Part shown: positions 60,973 through 64,000 of the stretch, piece after piece
How the letters are laid out: every line of letters starts with the position of its first letter
Numbering within the stretch: position 1 is the stretch's first letter
Origin: Anaerolineales bacterium
GTDB lineage: Bacteria > Chloroflexota > Anaerolineae > Anaerolineales > UBA4823
Assembly (NCBI GenBank): GCA_016932955.1
Contig: JAFGBV010000037.1
Span: 1-64,000, forward strand
Direction: 5' to 3'
Length of the DNA stretch: 64,000 bases
Notes under the pieces: model-generated
Databases searched by the model: none
What the model saw: only the letters and a program-made list of their open reading frames with translations
What the model was told of the DNA's origin: nothing
Translations under genes and position numbers: made by a program

Positions 60973-63399
60973 ATGATGAAATACGGCTATTTTGATGACC
61001 AACAACGCGAATATGTCATCACCAATCCAAGAACCCCCGTCAAGTGGATCAATTATATTGGCACGCTAGCTTTTGGAGGGTTTGTCGACCAAACCGGCGG
61101 GGCGCTGCTTTGCAAGCAAGATCCAACCTACAATCGCATTACCAAGTATATTACGCAGTTGCCTGCCGCCGACTTGAAGGGAACGGGCATCTACCTGCGC
61201 GTGCGGCAGGGCGATGGTTACCGTGTTTTCTCCCCCTTCTTCGTGCCTACTCTGAACGCTTATGACCGCTATGAATGTCATGTTGGCCTGGGGTATATGC
61301 GGATCGTCTCAGAATTCTACGGCGTACGTAGCGATGTGTTCATTTTCGTCCCACCTGGGGCTGAATGCGAAATCCGTGATATCTGCATCACCAACCTCAG
61401 CCAGGCACCTCTGGAGATCGATGCCATCCCGGTAGTGGAATATACCCATCCGGATGCGCTGAAACAGCTTACCAATGCCGATTGGGTTCCCCAAACCATG
61501 CAGTCCAAAGCGGTTGTCGAGGCCGATCAATGCACCGTTCTGGTGCAATACCCCTTCATGAACCGGGAGCTGCAAGTCAATTATTTCACCAGCAACCTGC
61601 CGGTCTCATCCTTTGAAACTGACCGGCGGAAGTTCCTGGGCGAGAACGAATATCGAGGCTGGGCTTCGCCGGGCACATTGCTCCAGCCCGAGTTGAACAA
61701 CTCACAGGCGCTGCGCGGCGACAACATCGCTGCCCTGATGCACCACCTCGGTACCCTGCGCCCGGGCGAAGAAAGCCGCCTGATCACGCAATTAGGCCAG
61801 GCTCCCAGCCTCGATGCTGCATATCCTTCCATTCGTCATTATCGCCAGCCCGCAGCAGTGGATGAAGCACGCCAGCAAATGGCATCCTTTTGGGAGCAAT
61901 ACCTATCCCACATCACGGTAAACACCCCGGATGTAGAGATGAACCGCCTGCTCAACCTCTACAACCCGCGCCAGTGCTACATCACCCGCAACTGGTCTCG
62001 TTACCTGTCCTATTACCAGTTAGGCTATGGCTCACGGGGGATCGGCTTCCGCGATTCGTCACAAGATGTGATGGGCACAATAGCCCATGCGCCGCAAGAA
62101 TCCCTGGCCCTCATCCGCCAACTGCTCAGCGTTCAAAAGCGCAACGGCTCTGCCATGCACCAGTTCAACCCACTGACCATGATGGGCGAAACCGGTGATT
62201 CGGCTGATGAGCTGGGCAAGCCGCGCTACTACAGCGACGACCATCTCTGGATCGTCCTGGCAGTATGCGCATTCCTTAAAGAGACCGGCAACCTGGCTTT
62301 CCTGGAAGAAGTGATACCTTTTTATGAAAAGAACCCCCAAGGCAAGGCGCTAGAGACTGGCACTGTTCTCAACCACCTGCGCCGAGCGATCGCTTTCACC
62401 TGGGGCGATGTGGGAGCGCATGGGCTGCCCTTGCTGGGGTTCGCAGACTGGAACGATACGGTCAACTTGCGCGAAGGTGCAGAATCTTTCTTCACCGCTG
62501 CTCTTTTCGGCCGCGCGCTGGTCGAGATGACCGAATTAGAAAACCAATTGGGGAACAATCGGGAAGCCAGGCTATTCCAAGAATACTACAATACCATGCG
62601 CCAGCGGGTGAACGAGTACGGCTGGGATGGCAGCTGGTACCTGCGCTACTTTGACTACAATGGTACCCCGCTCGGCTCACACCAGAATGAATACGGGCAG
62701 ATCTATGTCAACGGTCAATCCTGGCCTGTGATTGCTGGCTTTGCCCCCATCGAGCGCGCCCGCGAAGCGCTGGATTCCGTATCCAAAAGGCTCAACACCT
62801 CCAATGGGATTAAACTGAGTACCCCTGGTTTCAATGGCTTTGATCCCAAGCGCGGTGGCATCACCACCTACCCGCCTGGCGCTAAGGAGAACAGCGGCAT
62901 CTTCCTGCATGCCAATCCCTGGGTGATCCTTGCTGAAACAATGCTGGGCAATGGCGATGGTGCTTACCAGTATTATCACCAGATCAACCCAATTGCAAAA
63001 AATGATTGCATCGACGAATACGAGTGCGAGCCTTATGTGTACCCCCAAAACATCTTGGGAGACGAGCACCCCCTCTTTGGCCTAGCGCGTAATTCATGGC
63101 TCAGCGGGACGGCTTCGTGGGCTTATCAAGTTGCTACGCAGTACATTCTGGGAGTGCGTCCCTCGTACCAAGGCTTGGTGGTTGATCCCTGCATCCCCAG
63201 CGCCTGGGATAGTTTTGAGGTAGACCGCGCCTTCCGCGGCTCTTTCTATCATATTCAGGTGCATAACCCACAGCATGTGTGTAAAGGCGTGCACCGTCTA
63301 TTGCTGGATGGACAGCGCATTGAAGGGAATGTAATCCCTATTGGCGTTCCAGGCAGCGAACACAATGTCTCAATCACCCTGGGCGAAGATCATGATTGA
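60973..63399 (+). CDS. Second GH94 disaccharide/oligosaccharide phosphorylase
   Basis: An 808-residue cytoplasmic enzyme of the cellobiose phosphorylase family. It shares [35 protein letters not shown] and the ADWND loop (491-495, here FADWNDTVNL) with the first GH94 but differs in the N-terminal domain (GTLAFGGFVDQTGG) and subsite loops. Its substrate is therefore probably not plain cellobiose; laminaribiose, cellodextrins or another beta-glucoside are candidates. It starts 5 bp after the GH5 stop, with AGGTG inside that junction; the second of two consecutive ATGs (60976) is better spaced. Confidence 0.93.
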   Translation: MMKYGYFDDQQREYVITNPRTPVKWINYIGTLAFGGFVDQTGGALLCKQDPTYNRITKYITQLPAADLKGTGIYLRVRQGDGYRVFSPFFVPTLNAYDRYECHVGLGYMRIVSEFYGVRSDVFIFVPPGAECEIRDICITNLSQAPLEIDAIPVVEYTHPDALKQLTNADWVPQTMQSKAVVEADQCTVLVQYPFMNRELQVNYFTSNLPVSSFETDRRKFLGENEYRGWASPGTLLQPELNNSQALRGDNIAALMHHLGTLRPGEESRLITQLGQAPSLDAAYPSIRHYRQPAAVDEARQQMASFWEQYLSHITVNTPDVEMNRLLNLYNPRQCYITRNWSRYLSYYQLGYGSRGIGFRDSSQDVMGTIAHAPQESLALIRQLLSVQKRNGSAMHQFNPLTMMGETGDSADELGKPRYYSDDHLWIVLAVCAFLKETGNLAFLEEVIPFYEKNPQGKALETGTVLNHLRRAIAFTWGDVGAHGLPLLGFADWNDTVNLREGAESFFTAALFGRALVEMTELENQLGNNREARLFQEYYNTMRQRVNEYGWDGSWYLRYFDYNGTPLGSHQNEYGQIYVNGQSWPVIAGFAPIERAREALDSVSKRLNTSNGIKLSTPGFNGFDPKRGGITTYPPGAKENSGIFLHANPWVILAETMLGNGDGAYQYYHQINPIAKNDCIDEYECEPYVYPQNILGDEHPLFGLARNSWLSGTASWAYQVATQYILGVRPSYQGLVVDPCIPSAWDSFEVDRAFRGSFYHIQVHNPQHVCKGVHRLLLDGQRIEGNVIPIGVPGSEHNVSITLGEDHD

Positions 63400-64000
63400 A
63401 GCAGAAGTAGATTACCACGGTGCACAGGCAGCGAGCATTGGCAACCAATTCCTGCGCCTGGATTATCTGACACAGGCCGGTCCGCGCATTGTCCGCCTGG
63501 TGATGGCTGGCTCAGAGGTCAATTTATTGGGCGAGTCGCCACTTGCAGGTTGGGATACCCCCTACGGCTATTTCCACCTGTGGGGTGGTCATCGTCTGTG
63601 GTATGCGCCTGAAAGCGTGCCCCGCTCCAGCATTCCCGATGACGAAGGGCTGCAAGCAATTCCCCTCCCATCCGGCGTGCAGCTACTTGGCCCCCTGGAA
63701 ACGCCAACCGGATTGCGCAAGGAGATCGAAGTAACCCTGCTGGAAGGCCGCCCTGCCTTGCAACTGGTTCATCGAATCCACAATGAAAGTCTGTGGCCGG
63801 TTGAGCTGGCCCCCTGGGCGGTTACCATCCTGCCCGCGGGAGGGATTGCAGTAATCGCCCACCAGCGATCAGGCAAAGGCGGGCACCAACCAGACCGCCA
63901 CCTTGCCATCTGGCCCGATACCCGCTGGGATGACCCTCGTTTTCATTATTATGATAGCGCCCTTGTCATTGAGGGTACCCCCAATCTGCCGCCCTGCAAG
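63392..64000 (+). CDS. Partial gene, mutarotase-like (DUF4380-type) protein
   Basis: An open frame of 203 codons runs off the window end. It overlaps the GH94 stop by 8 bp and begins MIEAEVDYHGAQAASIGNQF. The pattern of beta-strands with YGYFHLWGGHRLWYAPE and RIHNESLWPVELAPWAVTIL resembles galactose-mutarotase-fold proteins, especially the DUF4380 group. In this operon it might interconvert sugar anomers or bind oligosaccharides. The C-terminal half is not visible, so the family call is tentative. Confidence 0.75.
   Translation, partial: MIEAEVDYHGAQAASIGNQFLRLDYLTQAGPRIVRLVMAGSEVNLLGESPLAGWDTPYGYFHLWGGHRLWYAPESVPRSSIPDDEGLQAIPLPSGVQLLGPLETPTGLRKEIEVTLLEGRPALQLVHRIHNESLWPVELAPWAVTILPAGGIAVIAHQRSGKGGHQPDRHLAIWPDTRWDDPRFHYYDSALVIEGTPNLPPCK

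Noticed and set aside
1..64000. tRNA, rRNA, insertion sequences, prophage or CRISPR
   Set aside because: Intergenic gaps were read and none shows cloverleaf, transposase, terminal inverted repeats with duplications, or repeat-spacer structure.

Overview
The window reads as a chromosomal segment of a bacterium from the Chloroflexota, most likely class Anaerolineae. This placement is an inference from family mix and gene style (a complete Gram-positive-like dcw cluster, a DUF2089 protein, a secreted repeat protein ending in SLPLVIK, ABC sugar uptake without a local ATPase, GH94/GH3 glucan enzymes). No rRNA or tRNA is present to confirm it. No insertion sequence, prophage, integrase or CRISPR array was seen.

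Region 1 (1-19460, minus strand) is a division and cell wall (dcw) operon read from right to left: mraZ, rsmH, an ftsL-like gene, ftsI, murF, mraY, murD, ftsW, murG, a CvpA-like membrane protein, murC, a small Lys-rich protein, murB, ddl, ftsQ, ftsA, ftsZ. Genes are tightly packed with ATGA or TGATG junctions. The operon starts at a TTGCAT-N17-TAAAAT promoter followed by three GTGGG boxes at 10-bp spacing, the classic MraZ operator. murE is missing from the cluster, FtsQ has a very long basic N-terminus, and MurG lacks the usual His of its first glycine-rich loop.

Region 2 (19.5-27 kb) holds a class V PLP enzyme, a DinB-fold protein, and a MarR regulator with a strong promoter and a double palindromic operator, followed by a heterodimeric ABC exporter (one half with a degenerate ATP site). 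It ends with an unusual HTH / ATPase-like / receiver protein. Region 3 (27-30.5 kb) is a sugar ABC importer operon (lipoprotein binding protein plus two permeases, no ATPase) with an intercistronic hairpin and terminators at its end.

Region 4 (30.5-50 kb) is mixed. It contains a secreted protein of about fourteen 47-residue repeats (possibly two seven-bladed propellers), a GTPase-like/DUF697-like/zinc-ribbon protein next to a membrane-anchored FHA protein, and a lipoprotein metallopeptidase. It also has an alanine-glyoxylate-type aminotransferase, an RlmD-like rRNA methyltransferase, a PerR/Fur-family repressor with its box plus ferritin, and an MFS transporter. The rest is a DUF2089 protein with a 39-bp palindrome in its promoter plus a protein of ten 29-residue repeats, two orphan histidine kinases, and a CrtI-like FAD oxidoreductase.

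Region 5 (50.2-64 kb, plus strand) is a cello-oligosaccharide operon. A LacI-family repressor is preceded by a sigma70-type promoter and two operators matching the CelR/CebR cellobiose-repressor palindrome (TGGGAGCGCTCCCA and one-base variant). Downstream lie a lipoprotein GH3, a short lipoprotein stub, a solute-binding protein without signal peptide, a cytoplasmic GH3 with PA14 insert, cellobiose phosphorylase (GH94), an intracellular GH5, a second GH94 phosphorylase, and a mutarotase-like gene cut by the window end. Together they suggest import of beta-glucan oligosaccharides and their hydrolytic and phosphorolytic breakdown in the cytoplasm.
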